Source: Diploptera punctata (Eukaryota; Arthropoda; Insecta; Blattodea; Blaberidae). From it: a stretch of 64,000 nucleotides of DNA. The translations under genes and the position numbers were made by a program. This document shows positions 8,500 through 19,378 of the stretch, piece by piece. Location of the stretch: NCBI GenBank assembly GCA_030220185.1, contig JASPKZ010004567.1, positions 532,837 through 596,836 on the forward strand, given 5' to 3'. A model generated the notes under the pieces. The model did not search any database. It saw only the letters and a program-made list of their open reading frames with translations, and was not told where the DNA came from. How positions within the stretch are numbered: position 1 is the stretch's first letter; the number at the start of each line of letters is the position of its first letter.

Positions 8500-9605
8500 G
8501 GCAGAATTCACGGTATAGCAGAAATGTTGTTATTGGTTAGCCGAGTTGAAGTTTCCAATTGCAGTGCAAAGAAGATTTTAGCAGGAATATGGTGCAAAGC
8601 ATCAGACCATTGTGAAATGGTATAATCAGCTGTTGGAAACAGGCTCTGTGTTAAGAAAGGAAGGAAGTGGCAAAATCGCAGTGTCTGCAGCTAAAGCTGA
8701 AGATGTTAGTCAAACATTTCAGTGCAGCCCAAGGAAATCAATTTGAAGGGCCAGTTTAGAGGGGTATTTCAAAGTCGACTTTTCACAACATTGTTCATAA
8801 AAGATTGCATCTTAGAGCATAAAGTAAAGTGATCCCACAACAGACCCAGAGGCCCTTGGGGTAGTAGGAGGTTAAGGCTCCCACTTTTTTTAGACAATCG
8901 GCACTTTATGTCAGCCGGGTTGTCAGCCCTGCGTGACGGCCGCCTTTACCCCCAGAACAAGTGTCTGGTACTCATTTCTGTTAGAGACTGAGTTGACCCC
9001 AGGGCCATAGTGCCACCAGAGTGTTTGGGTCAGTTTAAAAATCCTGATCTCAACGGGACTTGAACCCTCGACCCTCCGGCTTGTAGCTCAGTGCCTTAAC
9101 CACTATACTACGGCATACAAAATCCAATTTCTGCAAAAGCCGCAGTGAAATGAAAAACCCAGAAGGGCCGAGTTCACTAATGCAATGTTAGCCCGCATTG
9201 AAGATAACAATGGATTCTTCAACCATGTCGTATTCTCAGACGAAGCAACTTTCACATGTGTGGTAAGGTGTACTGCCATAATTGTAAAATATGGGGAGAA
9301 GAAAACCCACATGTCATAATGGAATATGAACATAATAGCCAAAATATAACTCGTGTGCTTTGATTTGTGATACTATTATCAGACTTTTCTTCTTTGCTAG
9401 AAGTACAGTGATACGAACATATTACCTTAATATATTGGAGAACTATGCAGATCTGCAAATACTGGATGAGCTCTTCTTCCAGCAAGATGGAGCCCCTCCA
9501 CATTATGGCAATGAAGTTCAAGACTATCTCAATATGCAATTTCCAAACAAATGGATTGGAAGATGAGATCTCACTGAATGGCCTCCAAGGTCACCATATT
9601 TGTTC
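8500..9605 (+). pseudogene. mariner-type transposase remnant, split by a SINE
   Basis: Plus-strand segments encode pieces of a DDE/D transposase: a degraded N-terminal DNA-binding part (8500-8820, e.g. VHKRLHLRA) and, after a SINE insertion (8821-9112), the catalytic part with VVFSDEATF (first Asp), LFFQQDGAPPHYGNEVQDYL (second Asp) and WPPRSPY (third-residue region). The frame of RAYKIQ is restored across the SINE, showing the order of events. Several stops and frameshifts make it non-functional. The family is a Tc1/mariner-superfamily branch common in arthropods; the exact subgroup is not certain. Confidence 0.75.
8821..9112 (-). mobile_element. SINE C (tRNA-like head) inside mariner remnant
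   Basis: Minus-strand SINE closely related to 57800-58105: tRNA-like head at the right (box A CGTAGTATAGTGGTTAAGGC) and 3' end at the left with AAAGTAAAGTGATCCC. It interrupts the transposase codons LRA-YKI, with a short GCATA duplication. Confidence 0.8.
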
Positions 9606-9728
9606 TTCTTAGGCCAGGTGCCCACTAAGATGATCGTGATATGATAGTGATACAACAAATACACTGATCCAACATGGACTATGACAGCAAAGTGACCTGA
9701 CACTCACTGGACTGATTCATAGTACAAC

Positions 9729-9890
9729 ATGTCGTCGGAGGACAAGGATGTTCTCGATCTAGTTTATTTAGCTAATATCAATTATTACAACAGAAGACGT
9801 AAAAGGCGATTCTGGGTACATCCTTTTGGGCTTGCTAATGTAGAAGAAAGTGGTGCTTTTAATGTGTTCAAAGAATTAAATATGTATTAA
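9729..9890 (+). CDS. Harbinger transposase N-terminal fragment
   Basis: A 53-residue frame starting MSSEDKDVLDLVYLANINYY and containing RRKRRFWVHPFG and EESGAFNVFKEL, the N-terminal signature of PIF/Harbinger (HARBI1-like) transposases. It stops where the catalytic DDE part should begin, so it is a deletion derivative. Confidence 0.75.
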   Translation: MSSEDKDVLDLVYLANINYYNRRRKRRFWVHPFGLANVEESGAFNVFKELNMY

Positions 9891-9984
9891 ATAACAATTG
9901 GAAGAAATATAAGATGTCAGGAAAAAGGAAAGTAATTTATTTATGAAGTTATTTAAATTTTAAAAAATAATAAATAAAGAAAAT

Positions 9985-10287
9985 GACCAGCTTCATGGGC
10001 TAGTGGTCAGCGTTTCTGACTACAGTTCATGAGGTCCCGGGTTCGATTCCCAGTCAAGCCTTAGGAATTTTTCTTAAAGGGAATTATTGTGGTTGCCCAT
10101 GGTCTAGAATTCAGGTTAAGAACTCTCCTGGTGCTTCCTTATCATTTATCACCCATCATATCATCGGGGTAACGTAACTCCGCCTTCCAGATGCCCCAAC
10201 CTAAGAAATGGATTATAATTCTGCCAAAGCCAGGAAGAAAGCCACAAATGTCATAAGAGACAACCTGGTGGCATTAGACAAAAAAAA
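9985..10287 (+). mobile_element. SINE (tRNA-like head, A-tail) with 16-bp TSD
   Basis: A complete SINE: tRNA-like head (GGGCTAGTGGTCAGCG box A, GGTTCGATTCCC box B, 10010-10060), a body, and a CAAAAAAAAA tail. The exact 16-bp duplication AATAAATAAAGAAAAT flanks it (9969-9984 and 10288-10303). Confidence 0.88.
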
Positions 10288-10676
10288 AATAAATAAAGAA
10301 AATAGATAAATGAAGGAGTCTATAATTACTGTTTGCATATTTGTAAATATCTCAATTACATAGATTTGTATGCAACGTCACAGTTGCTTTCCTACGATCA
10401 TTTGTTCGGAAATTCACTTGTTACTTTTACATTTATTTATTTATTGCGGGCAAGTGTGTAAAGAGTTTGACGTAAGTTAAAAATACTTTAATATATTTTA
10501 TTTTTTGAGTAAGTTAAAAATACTTTAATATTTTCATAATTGAGCTGTTATTGTAATCTATTTTGTGAATTGTGGGCTTGACAGAAAATAAATTATCATG
10601 GCATTAAAAAATGTTCGGAAATTCAATTGTTAATTTTAATGAGTTTTTATTTTTAATACGAGTAATACAATATTCA

Positions 10677-10832
10677 TTATTTACCAGATTTCGACAATTC
10701 CTTGGCAATCCTATGCCATGCCTGATCTTGAACATTTCTGTTACTGTATTGGTTCAATATAGTATCACAAAGACAAGGATATTCTTTAATAAGTTCAACA
10801 AATGTTATATTGAAATCAGGATCGTCTCCCAT
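10677..10832 (-). CDS. Harbinger MADF-domain protein fragment
   Basis: The minus strand encodes MGDDPDFNITFVELIKEYPC followed by LCDTILNQYSNRNVQDQAW and HRIAKEL, a MADF (Myb/SANT-like) DNA-binding domain, the second protein of PIF/Harbinger elements, which partners the transposase. The start is taken at the second Met (10832) because upstream residues lack similarity. The C-terminus is cut off by the internal deletion. Confidence 0.75.
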   Translation of the reverse strand: MGDDPDFNITFVELIKEYPCLCDTILNQYSNRNVQDQAWHRIAKELSKSGK

Positions 10833-11759
10833 CTTCACACTTGTATACGAGCAACTCACAACTGACACAACAAAAAGTGGAGCATGCAGCACTTTGAGCG
10901 ACACAACACAAACAGTTGGTGTCAAGTTGCTGTCGTATCAGATGAATGGGCTTCTTGCAATTCGATATTACGGGTTATAAAGAACATACACGCTAGCAAC
11001 AAGCAAAGCAACAAATCCGTGTCTTGTTGCTGTCGCTTGTCGTTCCAGTGGGCGCCCTGCCTTAGATTTCTTTATTTGTTAATATGTAAAAGGCATTGTT
11101 TATCGAAGGAACTTCTGTATAGGACCTGGCTGACCTCTGAAGGCTGATAAGAGACCTTGTGCTTCCATCACACCTCTAATGCTGCGGAACCAAAGATAGA
11201 TGAGCAGATCTTTTAGAATCAAATCCAAGTTCAAAAGGAGAATATTTTTCTTGATTTTTCAATTTTGTTTTGGAAAGGATTGAAGCAAATCTTATCACAA
11301 TTTTGGATAAAATTATAATAAATAATGTTATAACATGGAGGAAGATAGAATACAGTCTTGATATTATTCGGGCCACCAGAGGCGCACATATGGAGATCTA
11401 TTGAAACTTGGTGAGTTTTTCTAACATAAAATCTAAGTCTAGTTATTTTGTCATTATAGTTTGGGTGATATTCAGGTTGCATTGTGATAGTGATTCAACG
11501 GAACACACTGTATTTATAATGCAGTCCATATTTTCAAAGATTGTATGTGGGCTATGATAGGACACCTGCTGATCCAATGGGCATATTATTATATTCTGAA
11601 GAATTTGTATATTTGACTGGCCATCAGAGCCTGGACATTCAGTTATTCACAAAAAAAAATCAACCACAGTCATGGTTTTATAATTTTTAATTGTTTCCAT
11701 TACAACTATAAAAAATAAAAGAGTAGCAGGAGTCAATTGCAAAAGGAAAGTCTTAATAT

Positions 11760-11885
11760 TAATAAAAAGTGTTGTCTGTGTTATTCTTACCTCATATCGT
11801 TGTTTGAAAGCTAACATGCCTTGAAACATATTTCTAACAGAAACAACGATATGAGGTAAGAATAACATAGACAATACATTTTATT
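11760..11885. mobile_element. PLE palindrome, ribozyme core lost
   Basis: Arms TTGTCTGTGTTATTCTTACC and ATATGAGGTAAGAATAACAT are inverted around a loop with GAAACATATTTC. No CTGANGA core remains. Confidence 0.7.
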
Positions 11886-12460
11886 AAGTCATTATCATCC
11901 ATGTAAGTATTAGGCCATGTGGCCTGTTATGGTCTCAAAGAGGAATTATCCATCCAGTGCTTTTTTGGACATCCCAGCGATCTTTTGCCTTTGGGGCAGT
12001 AATGAAGCATGGATTTTGGAATTCTATGAGATGGCATTTGTTGAAGTTGGGCTTTCCAGTTGTTCTGGTAGTTTTGTATGTGGTGGAGAATGGGTTCTAC
12101 ATCCATCTCTTCCATAATTTTCTCATTTCTTTTATGGTCCCACTTTGTATAGCCTGCTGTATGGCGCATAAATCACATCTCATTTTCTGTTATTTGGCTT
12201 TTATCTCTTCTTTGTATTGTCCATGGTTCACTACCATATCTTAATACTGGTCTTGCGAGAATCTTATAAAGCCGTAATCTTGTGTTCTTTTGTACTAAAG
12301 ATGGTTTCATTATACTGTTAATTATCACTGTTGTTTTTTGTAAAATTTGTGATTTTCTTTGATATATCTACTTCATCTTGAAATGCTAAATTATAACCCA
12401 AATAATTAAATGCATTTACTCGTTCTAAAATTTCATTATCCAAAAGAATTTTTTTTATTA
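11885..12460 (-). mobile_element. RTE-like LINE 3' fragment
   Basis: Minus-strand pieces encode the C-terminal ILARPVLRYGSEP-type segment, MRHTAGYTKWDHKRNEKIME, and further upstream KILLDNEILERVNAFNYLGY. Several frameshifts. A fragment of SINE A tail follows at 12465-12600. Confidence 0.75.
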
Positions 12461-13018
12461 AGTAAAACCTCATAATGAAGCCCCAGTCTGAGCATATAAT
12501 TTTTCTCTTCAAATATGATTTATCCACCATTGAGATGTATGAAATGAATAATAGAAACATTGAAAGAAGCCATACTGGCTTTATAATGTAATGTCTTCTT
12601 CTTCATCCAACCAAGTCTTAGGCCTATAGGCTTGTTACAATCTACTGATGAATTTTGTATTCAGCGTTTCCTTGGACGGCCCAGAAATTTCTTCTCTGTT
12701 GGACAATAACGAAGCATGGCCTTGGGAACTCTATCTGAACTCATTCATCACAAATGATTCATCCAGTTGTTCTGGTACCTATGTATGTACTCAATGACCG
12801 GTTCTAACTTAGTTCCTTCAAAATATTGCCATTGCGTTTGTGATCCCATTTGGTATATCCTGCTGTATACCTCATGAATCTCATTTCACTAGAACTTTTC
12901 CTGCTCTCTTCTCCTTTCCTCAAAGTCCATGCTTCACTGCCATAGCAAAGTGCAGGTCTTGCTAAGGTTTTGTATAACAGTACTCTTGTATCTCTCTGGA
13001 CTAGCGAAGGTTTCATTA

Positions 13019-13250
13019 TATTTAATTAATGTTAGGAAGTAAACATTATGAGGTATAATCATTAAAATTCATCGGAGAACATATTGTTTAAACAACTCAC
13101 CTCATAGGATTCATGCTTCCATGATATCGCGATTTCAAACATAGTCATGGCTGATGATGAACATGACTATGTTTGAAATCGTGATATCATGGAAGCATGA
13201 ATCCTATGAGGTGAGTTGTTTAAACAATATGTTCTCCGATGAATTTTTTT
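13019..13250. mobile_element. PLE insertion (ATCGCGAT group), 13-bp TSD
   Basis: Inverted arms (GGATTCATGCTTCCATGATA and its complement) flanked by the exact duplication GAAGGTTTCATTA (13006-13018 and 13251-13263) within LINE sequence. Left end is complete (GGAAGTAAACATTATGAGGT); the right end stops at GATGAATTTTTTT. Confidence 0.92.
13145..13192 (+). ncRNA. hammerhead ribozyme, ATCGTGAT stem III
   Basis: Stem I TCATGG/TCATGG (six pairs with two G-U), CTGATGA (13151-13157), stem II GAACAT/ATGTTT with GACT loop, GAAA (13175-13178), stem III ATC/GAT, cleavage after A13186. All invariant core bases are present. Confidence 0.85.
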
Positions 13251-13884
13251 GAAGGTTTCATTACTGAATTTATTATTCCCATGGTTTTATTAAAATTAAT
13301 AATTATATTTGCTATGTTTACTTCATCCAAATATGTTAATGTGTATCCCAGGTAGGTAAATGAATTTACTCTTTCCAGTATTTTTGAATCTATTCAAATT
13401 TTGCTACATACAGGGTATTTTCCTTGAAAAGGCATTACTTTTGTTTTTTCTGTATTGCTTTCATGTTATATGGCTATTTTGTTAAAATGGTATACTGAAT
13501 ATTGTAATTCGTCCTCTGAGGATGCCACTACTGCTACATCATCTGCGGAAATTAACATATCTAATTTCATATTTCTATTCAATTGTATATGTCCATGACG
13601 ATCTCTCCGTTCTCTATCTGATTCATAATTTGATAAATAAAAGTGGTGACAGAGAGCATTCTTGTCTCACTCCTGTATGAATTTCCTGCCATTGTGATAC
13701 TTTATTGTCACTTCTTACTGCAATTAAATTAGATTTGTACAGGTTATATTTTCTGTGGCTAATATTTTTAGTTGTTTGTTTCTATGTACTTTATCATAGG
13801 CCTTTTCCAAATCTAAAAAAGCGAGATGAGTTTCTACATTGCATTCTCTTTGTTTTTCTATTAATAATTTTAATGAAAAATATA

Positions 13885-14160
13885 AAATTCCCAAGTAAAT
13901 GTCTTCTTAATGAAGAAGCCACCATTTGCAAGATAGAAGCAAAGGTTTCCTAGCATTTGGTGCATGGGAATTAACAGCGTATATAAGAGAAAATTTGTGT
14001 TTAGATTGGAACTTGCTCAGATAGCTCAGTCGGTCGAGTCTTGGCCTAGAAAGCCAAAGGTCCTGGGTTCAAGCCCCAGTTTGAGCATATAATTTTTCTC
14101 TTCAAATATGATTTATCCATCATTAAGATGTATGAAATAAATAATAAAAACATCAAAATC
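13885..14160 (+). mobile_element. SINE A copy, nearly complete
   Basis: Body (GTCTTCTTAATGAAGAAGCC, GCATGGGAATTAACAGCGT) followed by a well-kept tRNA-like head (14014-14088; box A TAGCTCAGTCGGTCGAGTC, box B GGTTCAAGCCCC) and tail ATAATTTTTCTCTTCAAATA. The anticodon-loop position reads AGA but lacks support as a functional tRNA. Confidence 0.8.
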
Positions 14161-14174
14161 TCATATGTTACTTC

Positions 14175-14460
14175 CTATTGTATTTAAAAAAAAAGTCTTA
14201 ATATAATCATGGTTTTGTAACCATTGTCATGAATTTGTAGTTTCACAGAAAAGATAGAAAAATACAACCTGTGGTCATAGTTTAGGTTCTGTTTTTTCAA
14301 TTTATTGATCATCAACAAAGCTTGAACCATAACTATGGTTTTATAATTTTTAATTATTTCCATGACAACTACAAAAACTGAAAATCTACAGGAATCAATT
14401 ATGAAAGTAAAGTCTGAACCAGAATCATGATTTTATATCCATTGCTATGAATTTTCAGTA
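14175..14460. repeat. unclassified repeat U1 with X-box-like motif
   Basis: Contains TTTTTAATTATTTCCATGAC, a segment that recurs at 11683-11720 and 24850-25000. The family is AT-rich and carries GTTTCCATGACAAC-like sequences. I do not recognise the element type. Confidence 0.5.
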
Positions 14461-14464
14461 TTTT

Positions 14465-14930
14465 ATAATTGTCATAAGTAATGCCACGAGTGATTTCCAA
14501 ATTATCGATAAATTCACGACTCACGAAGTGAGGAGTGAATTTATCTAGAAAATTTGGAAATCAAGAGTGGCATTTGTTAGGACTATTTAACGAATAAAAT
14601 TAAGCTGATTACTCACAAATCATTATTTAACTATAGTTATTTTAAAATATTTATATATTTAATGTAAACGGCGATGTTTGAAAACAAATGAGAAACGATA
14701 GGTACGCTTCTACTGCTTCTTTTGTTTATCACTGCAACCAGATCATACTATTTATTGCCAAATGAACGCAGTATTGTAAGGAGGAGCTTTCTTTAATATG
14801 GTAATTATAACACTGATAAATATTTGGTGAAACACGACTCTGATTGGTTGTAAAACAGAAATCATTGAAACGTGATTGGTCATTGACTCCCATTTGGGGC
14901 ATGAGTTAAATAGTCATGGAAAAGATAGAA
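14465..14930. repeat. unclassified repeat U2, copy 1
   Basis: Starts CATAAGTAATGCCACGAGTG and ends GGGGCATGAGTTAAATAGTC, with a local inverted repeat (GATTTCCAAA...TTTGGAAATC). A second copy lies at 52075-52660, so this is a dispersed element of unknown class. Confidence 0.6.
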
Positions 14931-15354
14931 AAATTACAATCTGTGGATATGTTTAGATTTTGTTTTTTCAATTTTCTGTTTGACATTGACCAGATGGACT
15001 GCAGAAGCACACAACAAGAACTATGTTTGTAATAAAAGTTAAAGTTAGTTATTTGATGAGTCACATGTTTGAAATAAGTAAATTAGTATACACAGCTAAG
15101 CTAGTACAATTTTTAGTAAAGACAACAATATCTGTCTGAATCGAGAATGGAACCCTGGATCTTCAGCTTTCTGTGCTGAAGCTCTGCCACTAAGCTAAAT
15201 TATTATACATGGTTAAGCTAGTTATTTATTTCAGTCAGGTAGTAGTTTTTAGTTGTATTTAAATCCTATAATGTTATCTTGAATTTAGAAGCTACCCATA
15301 TACATTGTAGGGCAAAGGAATTACAGTGAGAAATTAAAGGAGAAGGTCTGAATA

Positions 15355-15432
15355 ACTCAGTAGCTGAGCATCAACATGGAAAACTGAAAGTCCAGAGTTT
15401 GATTCCCAGTTCAGGCAGATATTTTTCTTAAT
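15355..15432 (+). mobile_element. SINE B tRNA-like copy
   Basis: Degenerate tRNA-like head ending TTTGATTCCCAGTTCAGGC; related to 19415-20352. Confidence 0.6.
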
Positions 15433-15436
15433 AAAT

Positions 15437-15900
15437 AAGGTGAGTCAGTTGCATCTTACCTCATAAAAGTTGAGTTCTTTTAGGACATGTTTCAAAATAC
15501 ACTTGTGTTTCATCTTCAGCTTGTCCAGACTGCTGATTTTTACATTGTCAGCCCTGGATGAAGACTCCCACTCCAACTTTTGATAGACTAAAGAACTTGC
15601 ATATCAAATCCCTCTCCCTGGGAATTTCAAAATTCCTGATTCTACATCCAGAAAAACAGAGATAGAATCATGAATTTTGAAATTTCAGGGGAGAGGGATT
15701 TGATATGCAAGTTCTTTGGTTCACCAAAAGATGGAGTGGGAGTTGACATCTAAGGTAACAATGTAAAAATCAACAGTCTGGACAAGATGAAGATGAAACA
15801 CAAGTGTTTTGAAATGAGTCCTAAAAGAACTCAACTTTTACGAAGTAAGATGCAACAGACTCACTTATTTATTAAGAACAACCTCATATGTTACTTCCTA
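15437..15900. mobile_element. PLE inverted repeat with C-terminal remnants
   Basis: Both arms hold the PLE endonuclease C-terminus (MNFEISGERDLICKFF in the plus arm, about 15668) and a ribozyme region; outer parts carry ATCTTACCTCATAAA and AAGTAAGATGCAAC. The solitary end AACCTCATATGTTACTTCC is at 15881-15899. Confidence 0.75.
15484..15523 (-). ncRNA. hammerhead-like ribozyme, ACATGT stem III
   Basis: Minus strand: CTGAAGA (15513-15519), stem II AAACAC/GTGT-TT, GAAACATGTC with palindromic stem III and C at the cleavage site. Stem I pairs weakly. The plus-arm copy has lost the first core base. Confidence 0.6.
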
Positions 15901-15904
15901 TTGT

Positions 15905-16510
15905 AATTTTATAAGATTTTTTTCTCTTTACTAAAAAAAAGTTACATATAATTGATGCATGGTGTTCTGGCATGTACTGGAATCCTCCCATGACCTCATC
16001 ACCTACTAAGATGAAGATACACCTTCTGACATCTGACAACAAAAGCAATTTTATATCAAATTACTTTTATTTATGTATGTCCTTTGCTGTAGGTATTATA
16101 CCTTGGCACAGAGATATGGTATATGTGCTGATTCAAATGTCCGTAGAGGAAGTAGTTTTCTCTTGGAATTTTGTTAGCATGGGACCAGTGCCCAGCTATC
16201 ATTGTGAGGAATTTGGGTTATTGCAGTAAATAGTGGCTCCAGGTTGAGAAAACAAGCTATAATGCCTACATGCTGAGCACATGTTACCCTATATTGACTA
16301 AATGGTAGCGCACCTCTCTAAGTGCACATATGGATGTGAAGCTAGCAGCTGGTTGGTAGGCCAAGCAACTTATAGGGTTGTCACTCTATAAAGTTTAGAG
16401 TTTATGTTTAAGTATACTCACACAAAAAAAAGTAAATGAAGAAAGTTGATATGAGCTCTGTGCTAAGATATAATTTATGAGGGTTGAATTTAGGTGTTGT
16501 TTCTGTGTTG
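15905..16510. other. intron sequence, nothing recognised
   Basis: No repeat family, structure or coding signal recognised upstream of exon 4. Confidence 0.45.
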
Positions 16511-16515
16511 TGCAG

Positions 16516-16719
16516 ATTCTGATGAGGCTGAGAGACAGTGCACAAGCCATGCATAGGAAGATGTGTCAGAACAAGGTGAAGAAGAAAGAGACAGATGTCG
16601 ACAGTGTTGGTAACACGGTTCTCAGGAGTTACAACACTTTCTTGCTGTGGCTTCTTGACTTCTCCTTCAGTAATTTGTTTCCAGGAGCTAACTTTGGACG
16701 CCGCGGTTCTTCACTTCAG
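16516..16719 (+). CDS. THADA: THADA exon 4 of 13 in window
   Basis: A 68-codon exon, acceptor TTGTGCAG, donor CAG|GTTATT, phase 0 at both ends. It encodes ILMRLRDSAQ, a basic linker (NKVKKKETD) and a C-terminal segment ending FPGANFGRRGSSLQ. The FPG-(A/S)-x-F-x-R-R/S pattern resembles the THADA segment preceding the next helical block. The basic, charged middle part is the expected variable linker of this family. Confidence 0.85.
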
Positions 16720-17049
16720 GTTATTGATTTTCTTAAAAATATTTAGAGTCAAAATGATCAGTGGGGTATGAATAAAATTTGTTGATCATTTAATTATTTT
16801 GAGTCTATTATATCTTACCTCAATATTTATTCGTTGATCATGTTACAGAAATCTGTTTCCTAAAGTTTTAGTTTCGTCCATTAGTAGTTTGTAGTATTTT
16901 TTCTTGTTTCATCAGGAACATAAGAGCATTCGTGAAACACTTACATCTGACAATTTCCTTTGCCAAATTTTAACTTTGTTTTTGTGTTTTATTTAAATAT
17001 TAATACTTTCCCATACTGGACTATATTATTTTGAAAAGAAAAATGAATG

Positions 17050-17590
17050 CATGAACTTGTTCTACGCACCAGTATGCTGTCCATTACACTATTCAAGACA
17101 CAATACAAATGTCAACATTTCTTTCCTTATATACAATTCTCTAATCGTCCGAAGGCAGGTAGACGTCACTACCAATAGCTATTAGACGGCTTCTATTCAA
17201 ATAGCATTTTAAATGAGAATTTTTCACTACCTTTTTAAGCAGTCCAGGTTCAAGCATTAATTTTTATTTTCAAAATAATATTGTCCATTATTTGAAAGTA
17301 TTAATATTTAAATATAACAGCATAATATTAATAATAATAATAATGCTTTATTTATTATTTTACTGCTTAAAAAGATAGTGTAAAATTATCATTTAAAATA
17401 CTTTTTGCATAGAAGCTGTCTGTTGGCTATTGGTAGTGTTGTCTGTCTGCCTTCAGACGATTAGAGAATTGTATACGAGGAAAGAAATGTTAACTTTGTA
17501 TCACGTCTTGAATGGTGTAATGGACTGCATACTGGTGCATAGTATTAGAGGTCTGTGGTTCAAGTCCGAGTTCAAGCATTAATTTTTCTT
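17050..17590. mobile_element. SINE F inverted pair
   Basis: Inverted arms 17090-17270 and 17365-17520 (sharing GAAGCTGTCTGTTGGCTATT-type sequence) with tRNA-like heads on the minus strand (17050-17100) and plus strand (17510-17590, GGTGTAATGGACTGCATA, GGTTCAAGTCC). Confidence 0.65.
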
Positions 17591-17814
17591 TTCAAAATTT
17601 TAACTTCGTGTTTCACTAACCATATTTGTGTCTTCTATAACCTTTCTTCTCCAAGTATGTTTTGGTGTTCCAACCCTCCATTCAGCTTCTTTTTTTCTTA
17701 TAGGTTTCATATGGTGGAGTGTAATCTAGTGACTGTAATATGACAATGAATATGGTGGAAAGTAAAAAAGTGACATTAGTAACATTTAGTGCTTTCTCAA
17801 AATTAATAGGATGT

Positions 17815-18270
17815 AACACTATGATGGAATTTATCACCTCATGTTTTGTTTTCTCACCTGGAATGTGTTTTGATGAACATTTTTGACATTTTCAGCCAGA
17901 AACTGACTGGTATTTTGACTGTTGGAAATCTGCAAAGTTTTTTATTTTGTCAATAGTTGGATAAGTGTAGACAGAAAATCATAGAATTGAAGAGAAGTCA
18001 AAATTGCTGAAACAACTCACAGTATTGGAGAAAAAAATCTACATAAAAAAATAAAGACAAAATAATGATTTTTGAAGTTCCGGGAGAAAAGGATTTAATT
18101 GTGAGATTTGTCTTTCCACCACCAGATGAAGGAAAAAATACAAGATTTCTAATGATCAGTTGGTTTTCTGGCTGATAATGGCAAAGATGTTTGCTGAAAC
18201 ATGTTCCAGGTGAGAAAGCAAGATATGAGTTGTAATTGTTTTATTTTAGGAAATAATATTTTGAGGTTAT
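17815..18270 (+). mobile_element. PLE copy with C-terminal remnant
   Basis: Plus strand encodes degraded EEKSKLLKQLTVLEKKIYIK and FEVPGEKDLIVRFVF. A ribozyme-like core at 18168-18209 has a perfect four-pair stem I (CTGG/CCAG), six-pair stem II and ACATGT stem III, but the core reads CTGATAA, so a required G is lost. Left arm is degraded. Confidence 0.7.
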
Positions 18271-18618
18271 TTTAGAAGATGATTAGAACACTAATCAAAA
18301 CATGTTCAAAAACAAATCAACATTAATATTGAGGTAAGATATGAGTTGTCAAGATATGAGTCCTGGGTTCAAGCCCCAGTCTGACCGTATAATTTTTCTT
18401 TTATAATATGTATATTATCACTTCAAGATTTAGTGTTCTCCTCATCTGAGCAGAAAAGTTCTTCAACTTTTATAAGATTCATGATGTGTTCCGTTGAGGT
18501 ATTATTCAAAATTAATATAATAATTAAGTTGAGATGGACCTTTCAGGTGAATATTCCATAATTTTTATATTAATTTAGAAAAGTTCTTGTGAACACAAAT
18601 GCTCCTTAGGTATTTTTT

Positions 18619-18860
18619 AATTAAAATTTGTATTATATTATTTTTGGTCTGGACATCTTACCTCAATATTAATGTTGATTTGTTCTTGGACATGTTTCAA
18701 AACAATTCTCTGTTTTATCTTCAGCTTTCCCAGACTCAGATAAAACAGAGAATTGTTTTGAAACATGTCCAAGAACAAATCAACATTAATATTGAGGTAA
18801 GATGTCCAGACCAAAAATAATATAATTAAAATAACCTCAAAATATAACTTCCTAAAATTA
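18619..18860. mobile_element. PLE palindrome (ACATGT group)
   Basis: Arms of about 90 bp (ATTATTTTTGGTCTGGACAT... and complement) meet near 18730. The deletion at the tip removes the ribozyme core on the plus arm; the minus arm keeps a fragment. Confidence 0.8.
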
Positions 18861-19378
18861 AATAAAAATTTGTATGTTGTGTTTAATAATAGTTTTCTGC
18901 TATTTTTTTGTATTTATTGTTCATTATGTATTATGAATATATAAATTGAATCAGTATAATGTTTTTTCATCTCACTGACCGATGATGAAAGCAGTATTGT
19001 GAAAACATGGAACTTTATGAAGTGAGATGAAAAAAAACATAATATCGGGTCAATTTATAAATTGTAAATTACCTTGTAGTGTTACTTCCCACGTAATTTT
19101 GATAAAAAATGTATTATGAAGTTTATTTATATTGATGTTTTTATTATTAATTTAACACTTCTCACTGAAGTATAAGAGCACATAATTTTTCTCTTCTTCT
19201 TCTTCTTCCTTCCAAGTATTAGGCCAAGGCCTGTTACGATCCTATAGAAAATTTTCCCTCCAGCGTTTCATAGGACGGCCCAGAGATTTTCGTCCTCTTG
19301 GTATATAATTATAAACAGCTTTGGGGATCTGATTTGAACTCATTCTTTCAAGATGATGTTTTCAATTTAGTTGGTACT

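Larger units (their letters stand above)
9612..11061. mobile_element. deleted PIF/Harbinger element, TTA TSD
   Basis: Inverted ends GGCCAGGTGCCCACT (9612) and the complement of GGCAGGGCGCCCACT (11061) match at 12 of 15 positions, flanked by TTA at 9609-9611 and 11062-11064, the Harbinger target. Inside are remnants of both Harbinger genes in the expected convergent layout, and a SINE (9985-10287). Confidence 0.8.
12600..13860 (-). mobile_element. RTE-like LINE fragment, interrupted by PLE
   Basis: The 3' end carries CTTCTTCTTC; the minus strand encodes MKPSLVQRDTRVLLYKTLAR and LCYGSEAWTLRKGEESRKSS. The frame is interrupted at 13019-13250 by a PLE with an exact 13-bp target duplication and continues to 13860 through RT blocks that are heavily degraded. 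Confidence 0.8.

Noticed and set aside
18168..18209. A hammerhead with a perfect stem I (CTGG/CCAG)
   Set aside because: The core reads CTGATAA, losing the required G, so it is not listed as a ribozyme, although its pairing supports the family model.
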